Origin: Bacillota bacterium
Lineage (GTDB): Bacteria; Bacillota; Negativicutes; CTSoil-072
Length of the DNA stretch: 64,000 nt
NCBI GenBank assembly: GCA_017889545.1
Contig: JAGFZV010000008.1
Span: 1 to 64,000, forward strand
Direction of reading: 5' to 3'
Shown here: piece by piece, positions 52,893 to 62,160 of the stretch
How positions within the stretch are numbered: position 1 is the stretch's first letter
Layout of the letters: each line of letters begins with the position of its first letter
Notes under the pieces: generated by a model
What the model saw: only the letters and a program-made list of their open reading frames with translations
The model's database searches: none
Told to the model about the DNA's origin: nothing
Made by a program: the position numbers and the translations under genes

Positions 52893-53321
52893 TTATATAA
52901 CCTCCTTTGCAATTTCCTCATAGGAAAGTACCCCTTGCGGACAATGTTGGACACATTGCGGATCTCCGCCGCAAAGGTCGCATGTGAAAACATGTTTTGC
53001 CGCCGGAAAAGCCTTCATTGCATCATACGGACAGGCTCGAATACATGCCTTGCATAAAATGCATTTGTTTTCATCGACAATAATCGCTCCGGTATTCTCA
53101 TCCCTGCTCAATGCACTGATTTTTGTCGGGCAGGCCGCAATACATGGCGCGTCTACACACTGGTGGCAAGCTACCGGGTAGTTCATAAGATCATCATGGC
53201 TGCGGGTAACACTAATACGTGATTTCTTGGGATTCATTACATTATAATGGCTGATGGTACACCATTGTTCACAAATTTTACACCCGGTACATTTCTTGGG
53301 TTCAGCGCTGAGTACTTTCAC
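52893..53321 (-). CDS. 4Fe-4S ferredoxin subunit associated with AOR
   Basis: The 142-residue protein is of the HycB/DmsB-type polyferredoxin family, with several CxxCxxC motifs: CTGCKICEQWC, a middle CHQCVDAPCIAACP, CILCKACIRACP and CDLCGGDPQC. It probably transfers electrons between AOR and other carriers. The start is GTG at 53321, with GGAG eight bases upstream; GTG 53330 is an alternative. It lies between iclR and aor. Confidence 0.88.
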   Translation of the reverse strand: MKVLSAEPKKCTGCKICEQWCTISHYNVMNPKKSRISVTRSHDDLMNYPVACHQCVDAPCIAACPTKISALSRDENTGAIIVDENKCILCKACIRACPYDAMKAFPAAKHVFTCDLCGGDPQCVQHCPQGVLSYEEIAKEVI

Positions 53322-53351
53322 TGGTAACACTCCTTTTTTATTGAAAATTTT

Positions 53352-54101
53352 TTAGATGTCCTTTGATATATCATCGGCAGTGGAAATTAGAAGTTTTTTG
53401 CAGATAATCAGTTTTTCGGGCGTCAGCCTTTCTGTAGGTCCTAACAGACTTAACCCGGCTATTACCTGTCCTAGGTGATTGTGTATCGGGACCGCGATAC
53501 TTCGCACGCCGATAAACCCTTCTTCATTGTCCACTGCAAATTTTTGTATTCGGATCTCCTCCAGTTTGCGGCAGAGTTTTTCTTTATCGGTGATCGTATA
53601 TTGCGTTGATGGTTGCAACGGTTCTTGTAAAAGCTTTGCCAATTCCGCCTTGCTGCTATGCGCCATCAATACCATACCAATCGCTGTAGTATGCGCGGGC
53701 AGACGAAAGCTGCGGATATTCGCCCGCAATACTTCCGGACTTTCTACCCGCTGAATGTGCAGTATTTCCTTGCCGTCCAAAACGCCTAAATTACAACTTT
53801 CCCGCGATAATTCGGCTAACTTCGCCATGTAAGGATACGCTATATTTTTCAAATCTGTATTTTTAGCAATTGCATCCTGCAAATCCAATACTTTAGGCCC
53901 TAAAGAATATCCTTCCGTTTTTTTATTCTGTTTTACGTACCCTCTTATTTCCAACGTGTTCAATAAGCGGTAAATTGTGCTGCTCGGGATTTTGAGGTTC
54001 CTGGCAATTTCCAAACAACCCATTTCCACTTTCGCAGTTCCTAAATATTCCAATAAATCCAACGCTTTAAATATAGCCTTAACCGTTTCTTCTCTCGCCA
54101 T
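53352..54101 (-). CDS. IclR-family transcriptional regulator
   Basis: The 249-residue protein has an N-terminal winged helix domain (KAIFKALDLLEYLG, then NLKIPSSTIYRLLNTLEIRGYV) and a C-terminal GAF-like effector domain (from about residue 80, with IGMVLMAHSSKAEL, EGFIGVRSIAVPI). It is the first gene of the operon with the ferredoxin, aor and moaD-like genes, 30 bases before the ferredoxin start, and likely regulates it. Its ligand, perhaps an aldehyde or acid, is unknown. Confidence 0.92.
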   Translation of the reverse strand: MAREETVKAIFKALDLLEYLGTAKVEMGCLEIARNLKIPSSTIYRLLNTLEIRGYVKQNKKTEGYSLGPKVLDLQDAIAKNTDLKNIAYPYMAKLAELSRESCNLGVLDGKEILHIQRVESPEVLRANIRSFRLPAHTTAIGMVLMAHSSKAELAKLLQEPLQPSTQYTITDKEKLCRKLEEIRIQKFAVDNEEGFIGVRSIAVPIHNHLGQVIAGLSLLGPTERLTPEKLIICKKLLISTADDISKDI

Positions 54102-54194
54102 TCACTAACACGCCTTTATTAAAAAATTACTCCCTACCCCTAGCTGATCCTTTTAAAAATATTCTACAGTTGAACATTTATAAGACTATGCCAC

Positions 54195-54217
54195 ATTGCG
54201 GGATATTGTCCCGCAAT
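54195..54217. other. hairpin between iclR and photolyase genes
   Basis: ATTGCGGGA (54195-54203) pairs perfectly with TCCCGCAAT (54209-54217) across a 5-base loop, followed on the plus strand by TTTTATTTATT. No gene precedes it on that strand, so it may be an operator for the divergent genes or the end of an undetected short transcript. Confidence 0.45.
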
Positions 54218-54341
54218 TTTATTTATTGTTTATTTTCGCTATTTTCTTTAAGATTCCTTTTTTTAATTCAGCAAAAAGTATAAATTTTTTCTGATTTTCG
54301 TTTTTGCGCAGCCATATTATCGAGTAGGAGTCCAGCGAAAT

Positions 54342-55754
54342 TTGTCGAAAGAGTCCTATATTCCGAATAAACCAAATCCTTTAGCGCAAAGGAAGGTGCT
54401 AACATTGCAAGAAAGGGTCAGACTGCTCCAACAAGGCCAACGCAGCAACCAGCCTATTCTCTATTGGATGTTTCGCGATCAACGCCCTGATGACAATTGG
54501 GCGCTGCTTTTCGCGCAAAAAATGGCCCTGGACAACAAAGAGTCTATTCATGTCCTTATCTGTTTTGAGTCCCCTTGCCCTTTAAGCCGCCGACAATACG
54601 AATTTATGGCTGCTGGCTTAAAAGAAACTGAACTCGCATTACGGGCAAAAAACATTTCATTTACTTGCGTGATCGGTGACCCTGCAACCGTGATCCCAAA
54701 ATTAATTATAAAAAGAAATTTTGGCTGTCTTGTGACCGATTTTTCACCACTGCGTCAAAAAAAACAATGGAACAAGCGAATTGCAGATACTATTTCTATT
54801 CCCTTTTATGAGGTCGATGCACACAATATTGTTCCTTGCTGGCTGGCTTCACCAAAACAAGAATATGCAGCCTATACCCTTCGCCCCAAATTGCATCGTG
54901 TTTTAAAACAATATCTTATAGATTTCCCCCAATTACTCCGTCATCCCTATGTGGATGGGTTGGAAAGCCCACTTACATCTTGGGAACGGATCCAAGACCA
55001 ACTTTCTTTGAATGAAGCCGCACAACCAGTTCACTGGCTTGCTCCAGGCAGCCGTGAAGCATACAAAACGCTGCTGTCGTTTTTAGAAACCCGACTGTCG
55101 GATTATCATAAAAATGTTAATAATCCTGCTGTCGAAGGGCAATCTCAATTGTCCCCTTATCTCCATTTCGGGCAACTGGCTCCGCAACGGGTTGTACTGG
55201 AACTGTTGCGGCACAATCCTATGGATAGCTCCACTGAAAAATTCCTGGAACAAATTGTTATCCGGCGGGAGCTGGCAGACAATTATTGCCTTTACAATCA
55301 AAGTTATGACCATTTCTCCGGCTTTCCTTCCTGGGGCCAGGAGACTTTGCGCCAACATGCCGGCGATAATCGGCCTTATCTATATTCACAACAGGAATTG
55401 GAAAATCATCTTACACATGATCCGCTGTGGAACGCCGCCCAATTAGAAATGGTTGAAAACGGAAAAATGAATGGCTATGTACGCATGTACTGGGCAAAAA
55501 AAATACTGGAGTGGACTGCAAATCCCGAAGAGGCTTTGGCCATTGCTATTTATTTAAACAACCTTTACGAATTGGATGGCAATGATCCTATCGGTTACGC
55601 AAATATGGCCTGGTGCATTGGCGGTGTCCATGACCGGCCGTGGCCGCAACGACCTATTTTTGGTAAAATCCGCTATATGAATTACGCAGGCATGCGGCGA
55701 AAATTTAACATCAATGAATACATCAACCGAGTACTTGCCAGAAAAAACACATGA
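54342..55754 (+). CDS. phr: class II CPD photolyase
   Basis: The 470-residue protein matches class II deoxyribodipyrimidine photolyases: YWMFRDQRPDDNWALLFAQK in the N-terminal part (quoted as YWMFRDQRPDDNW), SPYLHFGQLAPQRV, FLEQIVIRRELADNYCLYN, and the C-terminal WAKKILEWTANPEEAL and YANMAWCIGGVHDRPW. It repairs UV-induced pyrimidine dimers using reduced FAD and light. The TTG start follows AGGAG by 11 bases. Such enzymes occur in some strict anaerobes but are not typical of Clostridia, so transfer is possible. Confidence 0.93.
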   Translation: MSKESYIPNKPNPLAQRKVLTLQERVRLLQQGQRSNQPILYWMFRDQRPDDNWALLFAQKMALDNKESIHVLICFESPCPLSRRQYEFMAAGLKETELALRAKNISFTCVIGDPATVIPKLIIKRNFGCLVTDFSPLRQKKQWNKRIADTISIPFYEVDAHNIVPCWLASPKQEYAAYTLRPKLHRVLKQYLIDFPQLLRHPYVDGLESPLTSWERIQDQLSLNEAAQPVHWLAPGSREAYKTLLSFLETRLSDYHKNVNNPAVEGQSQLSPYLHFGQLAPQRVVLELLRHNPMDSSTEKFLEQIVIRRELADNYCLYNQSYDHFSGFPSWGQETLRQHAGDNRPYLYSQQELENHLTHDPLWNAAQLEMVENGKMNGYVRMYWAKKILEWTANPEEALAIAIYLNNLYELDGNDPIGYANMAWCIGGVHDRPWPQRPIFGKIRYMNYAGMRRKFNINEYINRVLARKNT

Positions 55755-55774
55755 CCACTCTATAGCATGATGAA

Positions 55775-55834
55775 ATGAGAAAACCCGGATTGTGCCGTCG
55801 CTGTCAAAGCTTAGCACAACCCGGGTTTTCTCAT
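55775..55834. terminator. bidirectional terminator between photolyase and pyruvate carboxylase
   Basis: A 21-base stem with one mismatch (55775-55795 with 55814-55834) flanks an 18-base loop, with T's on both strands. Confidence 0.9.
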
Positions 55835-55855
55835 TGGTTAAAGTACAGTGATCAT

Positions 55856-58800
55856 TTATCCTTTTGGTAATTGCTTTGCTACTTCCATCAATAAATCACC
55901 TGTTTGGCTTGGATCTTTTGGTTTCACATATACTTCTTTAACATATCCGTCAAAAGGAGCTTGGATCGTCGTCTCCATCTTCATTGCTTCCGTGACGAGC
56001 AGAACATCCCCTTTCTTTACCCGGTCTCCTTTTCCTACCAGCACTTTTAACACGGTACCTGACATGGGCGCGCCAATCTGCCCAGGGTCATCTTTATCCG
56101 CTTTGACCTTGGTCACCACAGCGGTCTGCATGCTGATATCTTTCACAACAACTTCCCGCCCCAGCCCGTTGAGTTCAAAACTGACAATTCTCGTTCCGTC
56201 CAAATTCGCAGACCCAATCGAAATCAATTTAATAACAAGCGTCTTTCCTTCCTCAATTTTCACTTTGATTTCTTCTCCCGGACTCATGCCGTAAAAGAAA
56301 GTATTTGTATCCAACACGGATACTTTCCCATATTTTTTGGTTGAATCAAGCCAATCTAAAAATACTTTTGGATACAGGGCATACGATAACACATCGTGAT
56401 CACTGGCCGGGTGCGGCATGGTATTATTCAAAACACGACGAATTTCCGGGAAGTTAATTGGTTCTAATAATGCTCCCGGCCGTTGGGTAAGCGGCTTCTT
56501 GCCTTTTAAGATGATTTTTTGCAATTCTTTAGGAAAGCCTTGATACGGCTGCCCTAATTGACCTTCAAAAAATTCGACAACGGAATTGGGGAAATCCAGG
56601 AATTCGCCCCGCTCGTAAATATCGTCTTCCGTTAAATTGTTTTGCACCATGAACAAAGCCATATCCCCGACTACCTTCGACGATGGCGTCACTTTAACAA
56701 TATCGCCAAACATATCATTTACTTTTCGATAATAATTCTTGACGTCTTCCCACTTGCTTTGCAACCCGACTGCTTTGGCTTGCTGTCGTAAATTACTGTA
56801 TTGTCCTCCCGGCATTTCATGCAAATAAACCTCTGCATTGGGGAAACACGCCCCGGATTCAAAATCCCGGTAATACGGCCGGACGTCTTCCCAATAGTGA
56901 GATAGTTCATTGAGCGCCTTAATATCCACTTTGGGCTGCCGAGGAGTATTGGCTAATGCAAAATAGAGTGAATTCACACTAGGTTCGGAAGTCATCCCTG
57001 CCAAGGAAGCAATCGCCAAATCGACAATATCAACGCCCGCTTCGATCGCACGGACATATGTATAAATCCCATTGCCGCCGGTATCGTGACTGTGTAAATG
57101 TACCGGTATATTGATCGCATCTTTTAGACTGGAAACAAGCTGGTATGCTGCTTCCGGCTTAAGGACGCCGGCCATGTCTTTGATCGCCAAAATATGCGCC
57201 CCGGCCTTTTCCAATTCCTTGGCCATGGATACGTAATAATTCAAATCGTACTTAGAGCGTCTTGGATCGAGGATATCACCGGTATAGCATATTGATGCTT
57301 CCGCAATTTTATTATGATCCCGGACTGCTTCAATTGCACATCGCATGCCTTCTATCCAGTTCAAACTGTCAAAAATCCGGAACACATCAATGCCAGCCGC
57401 CGCTGATTTTTCAACAAAAGCTTGGATCACATTGTCCGGATAATTGGTATAACCAACGGCATTCGATCCCCTTAACAGCATCTGAAATAAAATATTGGGC
57501 GCTTCGCTCCGCAACAAGGCCAGACGCTCCCAGGGATCTTCTTTTAAAAACCGGAAGGCTACATCAAAAGTTGCTCCACCCCACGTTTCCAGCGAGAAAA
57601 GATTTGGCAGTAATTTTGCAGTAGGACCGATAATTTTTAACATGTCGTAGGTTCTCATCCGCGTAGCAAGCAAGGACTGATGAGCATCCCTGAAAGTCGT
57701 ATCAGTGACCAATACTTCTTTTTGTTCCTTAATCCAGCGCACCAAGCCATCAGGTCCCTGCTCATCCAAAATCTGTTTGGTTCCGGGCATAAGTTGAGTA
57801 TTCATCAGCTTCGGCATTCTGGGATCGGAAAAAACTGGCTTCTCACGTTTTGGCAAACCTTCAAAGCCATTTACTGTCACATTGGCAAGATAACTCAAAA
57901 TTTTCGTGGCACGATCTTTTCTTTCGGTGAATACAAACAATTCCGGTGACGTATCAAGAAAAGATGTACCATAAGTGGCTGTAACAAATTTTTCATGCTT
58001 TACTACATTGTCCAGAAAAGCAATGTTCGTTTTTAAGCCGCGGATCCGGAATTCACCCAAACAGCGGCGCATTTTTGCAATCGCATCTTTATGAGTGAAA
58101 CCCCATGTTGATACTTTTACTAATAAAGAATCATAGTATGGCGTAATTACAGACCCGGCGTAAGCGTTTCCTGCGTCAAGGCGAACTCCAAACCCGCCGC
58201 TGCTGCGGTACACCGATATTTTTCCCGTATCCGGCATAAAATTATTCGTCGGATCTTCCGTGGTCACACGGCATTGGATCGCGTGACCATTGCAAAAAAT
58301 CTTTTCTTGGGCCGGAATACCGATTTCTTCACCGTGCAATTCACATCCATCGGCAATTAAAATCTGCGCACGAACAATATCTACGCCTGTAATCATTTCT
58401 GTAATTGTGTGCTCGACTTGGATCCGGGGATTCACCTCGATAAAATAAAATTTTCCATCCGGAGTAACCAGAAACTCCACGGTTCCGGCATTAATATAAC
58501 CTACATTTTTCATCAGCTTTACAGCTGCGTCGCAAATCTCTAACCTTGTTGCCTCCGATAAAGCAAGACTAGGCGCAATTTCCACTACTTTTTGATGACG
58601 ACGCTGTACAGAACAGTCCCTGTCAAACAAATGAACAATATTTCCCTGTTCATCTCCGAGAATTTGCACTTCAATGTGTTTGATTTGTTCCAATAGTTTT
58701 TCTACATATACTTCATCATCGCCAAAAGATGTCTTGGCTTCCGACTTAGCGCGAAAATAAGCATCTTGCAAAGAATCCCAGCCGCGCACAATGCGCATCC

Positions 58801-59308
58801 CCCGGCCACCACCGCCTAGGGACGCCTTTATGATAATCGGAAATCCGAATTTTTCTGCAAATACTTTTACTTCCTCAAGACTGCTAACCGGACCGTCCGT
58901 GCCCGGGACCATTGGTATTCCTGCAGCCAACGCTTGTTTGCGGGCATTGATTTTATCGCCAAAATTCTGCAAATGTTCCAAGCGCGGCCCAATAAATATG
59001 ATGCCTTCTTCCACACAGCGTTTTGCAAGTTCAGAGTTCTCCGATAAAAACCCATATCCTGGATGGATTGCATCAACATCGTGTTCTTTAGCGATTTTTA
59101 TAACCGACTCAATATCCAAATATGCTCCGGTAGGGCTTTTTCCCTCACCCACCAAATACGCTTCATCCGCTTTATAGCGATGAAGTGACAAAATATCCTC
59201 GCTAGCGTAAATAGCAACGGTGTGAATCCCTAATTCATGACAAGCGCGGAAAACACGGATCGCTATTTCGCCGCGATTTGCCACAAGAACCTTATTTATT
59301 TTATTCAT
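55856..59308 (-). CDS. pyc: pyruvate carboxylase
   Basis: The 1150-residue protein carries all three domains in order: biotin carboxylase (ATP-grasp, KASLGGGGRGMR around residue 160, IHPGYGFLSEN near 77), the carboxyltransferase domain with DTTFRDAHQSLLATRMRT (around residue 545), and the C-terminal biotinyl domain with the modified Lys in VTEAMKMET. It makes oxaloacetate from pyruvate in the cytoplasm. The start is the ATG at 59308, five bases after GGAGG; a longer in-frame frame has no such site. It is a single-gene unit. Confidence 0.97.
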   Translation of the reverse strand: MNKINKVLVANRGEIAIRVFRACHELGIHTVAIYASEDILSLHRYKADEAYLVGEGKSPTGAYLDIESVIKIAKEHDVDAIHPGYGFLSENSELAKRCVEEGIIFIGPRLEHLQNFGDKINARKQALAAGIPMVPGTDGPVSSLEEVKVFAEKFGFPIIIKASLGGGGRGMRIVRGWDSLQDAYFRAKSEAKTSFGDDEVYVEKLLEQIKHIEVQILGDEQGNIVHLFDRDCSVQRRHQKVVEIAPSLALSEATRLEICDAAVKLMKNVGYINAGTVEFLVTPDGKFYFIEVNPRIQVEHTITEMITGVDIVRAQILIADGCELHGEEIGIPAQEKIFCNGHAIQCRVTTEDPTNNFMPDTGKISVYRSSGGFGVRLDAGNAYAGSVITPYYDSLLVKVSTWGFTHKDAIAKMRRCLGEFRIRGLKTNIAFLDNVVKHEKFVTATYGTSFLDTSPELFVFTERKDRATKILSYLANVTVNGFEGLPKREKPVFSDPRMPKLMNTQLMPGTKQILDEQGPDGLVRWIKEQKEVLVTDTTFRDAHQSLLATRMRTYDMLKIIGPTAKLLPNLFSLETWGGATFDVAFRFLKEDPWERLALLRSEAPNILFQMLLRGSNAVGYTNYPDNVIQAFVEKSAAAGIDVFRIFDSLNWIEGMRCAIEAVRDHNKIAEASICYTGDILDPRRSKYDLNYYVSMAKELEKAGAHILAIKDMAGVLKPEAAYQLVSSLKDAINIPVHLHSHDTGGNGIYTYVRAIEAGVDIVDLAIASLAGMTSEPSVNSLYFALANTPRQPKVDIKALNELSHYWEDVRPYYRDFESGACFPNAEVYLHEMPGGQYSNLRQQAKAVGLQSKWEDVKNYYRKVNDMFGDIVKVTPSSKVVGDMALFMVQNNLTEDDIYERGEFLDFPNSVVEFFEGQLGQPYQGFPKELQKIILKGKKPLTQRPGALLEPINFPEIRRVLNNTMPHPASDHDVLSYALYPKVFLDWLDSTKKYGKVSVLDTNTFFYGMSPGEEIKVKIEEGKTLVIKLISIGSANLDGTRIVSFELNGLGREVVVKDISMQTAVVTKVKADKDDPGQIGAPMSGTVLKVLVGKGDRVKKGDVLLVTEAMKMETTIQAPFDGYVKEVYVKPKDPSQTGDLLMEVAKQLPKG

Positions 59309-59655
59309 TTTATCCTCCCCACAACTAAACAAAATGGTTAGTTTACAAAAAAGTATTATTATCGTATCAATTTCGCGCAAAAAAGTAAAGATAAATAAAT
59401 AAAGTATACTTGTATACCGCAAGATATCCGCCTAAAAAAAACAATGCTTTTTAGTAAAAATGAAATCATTGGTTTTGTTGAATAAATTCAATAAATAGTG
59501 CAGGAATTCAGAATATTTAAAAGAATAATATTTGTACAATGAAATTTATTAATATCTCACCTTTAAGACAGGCATGATCCTTAGTCCAAAACTTAATTAA
59601 CTCTATCTCCACAAAAACGGGTAATATATATGGCTATTGCCAAGGGGGTTAAGCG

Positions 59656-60084
59656 ATGGCAAACCAGGATTTTAAATCTGCTGCAGCTAAGTTGCTGGCT
59701 CAACATTCTTCTAATACGGAGAAAATCATGCCAAAGTCCCTAATTAACGAGAAAGAAGCGACAGTATCACCACCTGTTAAACTTTCAGTGCAAGAAACGC
59801 AAACAGAGTGTCAGCGAAAACGACCCGTAGTCGATCAGGAGCGCATCGTTTTGCCGGTATGGGATTCCCATGAAGAAGCCGAAGAAAAAACTGTTGTCTA
59901 TTCAAGCAAATGGAAGCTTCCACAAAGCAGCATGAAGGTTTCGATTATGCTTGGCCTCATTGTATTCTTTAGTTTGATCATGGTATTTTTCTTGCCGCCA
60001 ACAAAAATTGGCATTGTTGGAAACATTTTGTTAGGTATTTTAGCGGGAAGTGGGTTCGGATATATTATCAACAGGGAACTATAG
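59656..60084 (+). CDS. small membrane protein, partner of the ParA-OmpA fusion
   Basis: The 142-residue protein has a ~90-residue cytoplasmic part followed by two predicted membrane helices (about residues 95-114 and 119-139). Its N-terminus DFKSAAAKLLAQH closely resembles DFKIAVAKVLSHH at about residues 240-255 of the next gene, and its juxtamembrane KLPQSSMKVSIMLGLI resembles KLPNQKRTSMGLKVSVMIGLL in the same protein (the two share the KLP, LKVS/MKVS and GL elements). No family recognised. GGGGG precedes the ATG by seven bases. It is 173 bases upstream of the ParA-OmpA gene on the same strand. Confidence 0.7.
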   Translation: MANQDFKSAAAKLLAQHSSNTEKIMPKSLINEKEATVSPPVKLSVQETQTECQRKRPVVDQERIVLPVWDSHEEAEEKTVVYSSKWKLPQSSMKVSIMLGLIVFFSLIMVFFLPPTKIGIVGNILLGILAGSGFGYIINREL

Positions 60085-60222
60085 GGTTTCTTAGAATAAT
60101 TGAAAGTGTCCCAATGCGATAGAAGCTTTAACGGAATTCGTTTTACATGGAGCAATAACTTGTTTCCCTACTGGCTTAATTGCTGGCAGGTTTTTTACCC
60201 ATATCTGCACTAACAATTGTTT

Positions 60223-60257
60223 AGGAAGGGGGAAAGGCTTGTTAAAGCCGATTAACG
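60223..60257 (+). promoter_or_regulatory. ribosome binding site with spacer hairpin
   Basis: AGGAAGGGGG (60223-60232) is about 25 bases before the ATG at 60258, too far for ordinary initiation. Between them GGCTT (60236-60240) and AAGCC (60245-60249) form a tetraloop hairpin, which would bring the site to a normal distance. Upstream codons in frame are closed by a stop, so 60258 is the first start. Confidence 0.45.
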
Positions 60258-62072
60258 ATGATCATTATTTGCTTTGTAAATCAAAAAGGCGGCGTGGGCA
60301 AGACTACCTCTGTGATGAACATAGGTGCTGGGCTAGCTAAATTATCCAACCGCGTCTTGCTGATCGATCTTGACCCGCAAGAAAGTCTCAGCTATTGGCT
60401 TGGTATGACGGATGCGGATAAAACTATTTTTGATTTTTTTGACGGCAAAGCAAAGTTAGAGTCTTGCATCACTCCGCATACAGGTGGTTTTGACGTCATT
60501 CCTTCGAAGGAGATGCTGGCAACAATAACACCTAATGTTTATCAACTTAAGCGGGCCTTAGTCAATCTTGATTATGATTTTGTCTTGTTGGATTGTTCTC
60601 CCACTCTGGGAATGACGACGTTGGCAGCGCTTACAGCTGCGCACTGGGTTATCATTCCAATGTGTCCAGACTTACTGAGTATTAAAGGAATGAGTCAGTT
60701 ACTCGGGACCATTCAAACCATTCGAGAGCAAACCAACTCTACCATAATCTTAAAAAATGTTATCGCAACACGCTATGACAGTTGCCATAAAATGCATAGA
60801 GAGGTCTTAGAACAAATTGATGCTTTTCTCGATGGAGTGCCTGTCTACACCGTGCGGGAAGATATTTCCGTTTCGGAAAGTCCGGTTTCAGGTATGAGCG
60901 TAATGGATTATAGACCAGAGAGTACCGGCGCTGAAGATTATATGGCTATTGTTAAGGGCTTAATCGATAGCAAGCATGATTTCAAAATTGCGGTAGCTAA
61001 GGTATTGTCTCATCATTTTCCTAAGCAGGCGGATACTGTTTCCAGATCATCGGTTAACCAACATGCAGCGGCAATAGGATCACCTATCATGATTCCAGTA
61101 TCGGAAGAAAAAGAAGAAGAGCAAGCTATACCAGTTTCTCCTCCTATTCAAGAAGAACCGGCAAACGCACCGCCTGTCATTATCCCGGTGCCGGAAGAAA
61201 AAGAAGAAGAGCAAGCTATACCAGTTTCTCCGCCTATTCAGGAAGAACCGGCAATAGCCCCGCCTGTCATTATCCCGGTGCCGGAAGAAAAAGAAGCAGA
61301 GCAAGCTGTACCAGTTTCTCCGCCTACTCAGGAGGAACCGGCAATAGCCCCGCCTGTCATTATCCCGGTACCGGAAGAAAAAGAAGAGGAGCAAGCTATA
61401 CCAGTTTCTCCGCCTACTCAGGAGGAACCGGCAATAGCCCCGCCTGCAACTCTGAGCCGCTGCAATAAGAAGCTCCCTAATCAGAAGCGCACTTCAATGG
61501 GACTGAAGGTCTCGGTTATGATCGGCCTCCTTCTGTCAGCTACTGCAATCACTGTATTGCTGGTGCAATCCTCTCCGACCGCACAGCAACCGGCAGCAAT
61601 GCAGCAGCAGGTAGAAGCACAGCAACCGGAGCCAACGCAGCCGCAGGCAGCAACGCAGCAACAAGCAGCAACGCAGCAACAAGCAACAACGCAGCCGCAA
61701 GCAACAACGCAGCCGCCTTCACCGGTGATCAAACCAGACAAGATGATCTTAAAAGGCGTTCAATTCGATTATGATAAAGATACTCTACAGCCGCAGTCTT
61801 ACCCGATTCTCAATAACATTGTCACATTGGCCAAACAGAATCCTTCATGGACCTTCCGTTTAACCGGCCATACCGACAGTTGGGGCGATGAGGCCTACAA
61901 TATGGATCTTTCCTTGCGCAGGGTGCAAAGTGTCAAACGATACTTAATTAGCCAAGGAGTAGCGCCTAACCGACTTGTTATAGTGGGAAAAGGCCGAAGT
62001 GAAAGGATCACAACAAATGATACTGCCGAAGGACGAGCCCAAAATCGCCGCGTAGAACTAGAAGTCGAATGA
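60258..62072 (+). CDS. ParA ATPase - repeat - transmembrane - OmpA fusion protein
   Basis: The 604-residue protein joins four parts. Residues 1 to ~250 are a ParA/MinD-type ATPase with deviant Walker A KGGVGKTTS, Walker A' LIDLDPQESLS and Walker B FVLLDCSPTLG. Residues 279-398 are four 30-residue repeats rich in Pro and Glu. A single membrane helix lies at about 417-436 (LKVSVMIGLLLSATAITVLL). A Gln/Thr/Pro-rich spacer leads to a C-terminal OmpA/Pal-type peptidoglycan-binding domain (~495-604) with the diagnostic GHTDSWGDEAYN, LSLRRVQSV and NRRVELEVE. The topology is ATPase in the cytoplasm, OmpA in the periplasm. No parB is nearby. Function is unknown; anchoring a positioning ATPase to the cell wall is an inference. 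Confidence 0.88.
   Translation: MIIICFVNQKGGVGKTTSVMNIGAGLAKLSNRVLLIDLDPQESLSYWLGMTDADKTIFDFFDGKAKLESCITPHTGGFDVIPSKEMLATITPNVYQLKRALVNLDYDFVLLDCSPTLGMTTLAALTAAHWVIIPMCPDLLSIKGMSQLLGTIQTIREQTNSTIILKNVIATRYDSCHKMHREVLEQIDAFLDGVPVYTVREDISVSESPVSGMSVMDYRPESTGAEDYMAIVKGLIDSKHDFKIAVAKVLSHHFPKQADTVSRSSVNQHAAAIGSPIMIPVSEEKEEEQAIPVSPPIQEEPANAPPVIIPVPEEKEEEQAIPVSPPIQEEPAIAPPVIIPVPEEKEAEQAVPVSPPTQEEPAIAPPVIIPVPEEKEEEQAIPVSPPTQEEPAIAPPATLSRCNKKLPNQKRTSMGLKVSVMIGLLLSATAITVLLVQSSPTAQQPAAMQQQVEAQQPEPTQPQAATQQQAATQQQATTQPQATTQPPSPVIKPDKMILKGVQFDYDKDTLQPQSYPILNNIVTLAKQNPSWTFRLTGHTDSWGDEAYNMDLSLRRVQSVKRYLISQGVAPNRLVIVGKGRSERITTNDTAEGRAQNRRVELEVE
61092..61451 (+). repeat. four tandem 90-bp coding repeats
   Basis: Units start near 61092, 61182, 61272 and 61362 and encode a 30-residue repeat of the form IPV[PS]EEKE[EA]EQA, [IV]PVSPP[IT]QEEPA, [IN]APPVI. 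The units are nearly identical in DNA, so copy number may vary between strains by slippage or recombination. Confidence 0.95.
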
Positions 62073-62105
62073 TCATCTTTTTGGCGGGATAGCATTAGTT
62101 TACTG

Positions 62106-62160
62106 GCAAAAAAAGATGGGCGCAAACATGTCCCATGTCTGCACCCATCTTTTTTTTTGC
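62106..62160. terminator. bidirectional terminator between the ParA-OmpA gene and the second AOR
   Basis: GCAAAAAAAGATGGG (62106-62120) pairs with CCCATC and the following T-run to GC (62144-62160), with an inner ACATG/CATGT stem. It ends transcripts of the two convergent genes. Confidence 0.9.

Noticed and set aside
61080-61394. Minus-strand open frame rich in Arg and Phe opposite the ParA-OmpA repeats
   Set aside because: It is the shadow of the Pro/Glu repeat and has no start context of its own.
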